From the NCBI GenBank assembly GCA_030693535.1, contig JAUYAL010000068.1:1-51581 (forward strand): a DNA stretch of 51,581 bases, given 5' to 3'. Below, piece by piece: positions 51,541-51,581 of this stretch (position 1 is its first letter; every line of letters begins with the position of its first letter). Position numbers and translations under genes: made by a program. The DNA is from Methylotenera sp. (GTDB taxonomy: Bacteria; Pseudomonadota; Gammaproteobacteria; Burkholderiales; Methylophilaceae). The notes under the pieces were generated by a model. The model did no database searches, was not told where the DNA came from, and saw only the letters and a list, made by a program, of their open reading frames with translations.

Positions 51541-51581
51541 TTAAAATTCATACCAGAGGCGCATATGACTTTGAAAATCAC
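51541..51581 (-). CDS. C-terminal end of an outer-membrane barrel protein (probable TonB-dependent receptor)
   Basis: The last 13 codons read DFQSHMRLWYEF followed by TAA. A C-terminal aromatic (Phe) after alternating residues is the signature of an outer-membrane beta-barrel. Directly upstream of the ExbB-ExbD-TonB operon, a TonB-dependent receptor is the best guess, though a porin is possible. Only the tail is inside the window. Confidence 0.6.
   Translation of the reverse strand, partial: DFQSHMRLWYEF

Noticed and set aside
1..51581. CRISPR array, prophage or integrase
   Set aside because: No spaced direct repeats, phage structural genes or recombinase were seen.

Overview
The window looks like a chromosomal segment of a low-G+C obligate methylotroph of the Methylophilaceae (Methylotenera/Methylobacillus type, Betaproteobacteria). 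The evidence is a XoxF-type PQQ methanol dehydrogenase at the left edge, an exosortase B (XrtB) exopolysaccharide locus with EpsD/E/F/G/I/L proteins and PEP-CTERM substrates, and an RpfF/RpfC/RpfG-type DSF signalling locus. The genus is inferred from gene content; no rRNA or other taxonomic marker is present.

Layout. 1-4.8 kb: 5' part of xoxF (minus), proline iminopeptidase, a YihY-family membrane protein fused to a cNMP-like domain, and a TPR protein with a 2-oxoglutarate oxygenase-like domain. 5.0-9.7 kb: signalling locus rpfG (REC + HD-GYP), a lone receiver, rpfC (TM-HisKA-HATPase-REC-Hpt) and convergent rpfF. 9.7-16.8 kb: FadL-type outer-membrane protein, small membrane/zinc-ribbon proteins, a decayed IS200/IS605-like stretch, hemerythrin, DUF2189, YajD HNH protein, a DUF2934/winged-helix pair, HU, and an LpxH-like phosphoesterase. 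16.9-18.7 kb: EAL-CBS-GGDEF protein. 19.0-44.9 kb: the large exopolysaccharide and PEP-CTERM region, all on the minus strand. Transcription runs from two tandem duplicated PEP-CTERM genes and epsL through epsD-epsE-epsF-epsG-xrtB-epsI-flippase-pyruvyl transferase-GT-polymerase-GT-glycosidase-GT-GT-radical SAM, then a scrambled GT/VanZ duplication and two more PEP-CTERM genes. 45-51.6 kb: CPBP protease, periplasmic coiled-coil protein, porin, TonB, two ExbD, an unusual DUF2341/LamG-ExbB fusion, and the last codons of an outer-membrane barrel protein.

How it may work together. RpfF would make a cis-2-unsaturated fatty acid signal, RpfC would sense it, and RpfG would hydrolyse cyclic di-GMP. The EAL-CBS-GGDDF protein is a second c-di-GMP enzyme. 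Both could feed into control of the polysaccharide and PEP-CTERM genes, which is an inference. The EPS cluster has export (EpsE/F/G), flippase, polymerase, five GT4-like transferases and protein sorting (XrtB/EpsI). No priming sugar transferase and no PrsK/PrsR regulators are visible here.

Most notable finds: (i) a complete Rpf module with an extra receiver, divergent from fadL; (ii) a TCTA(g/a)TCC-N4-GGA(c/t)TAGA palindrome upstream of PEP-CTERM genes and one glycosyltransferase; (iii) a GT-vanZ gene pair that duplicated in tandem and then lost opposite partners, with the surviving GT carrying a PEP-CTERM-type leader and a VanZ tail; (iv) a tandem segmental duplication of a PEP-CTERM gene; (v) an EpsG lacking the Walker A lysine.
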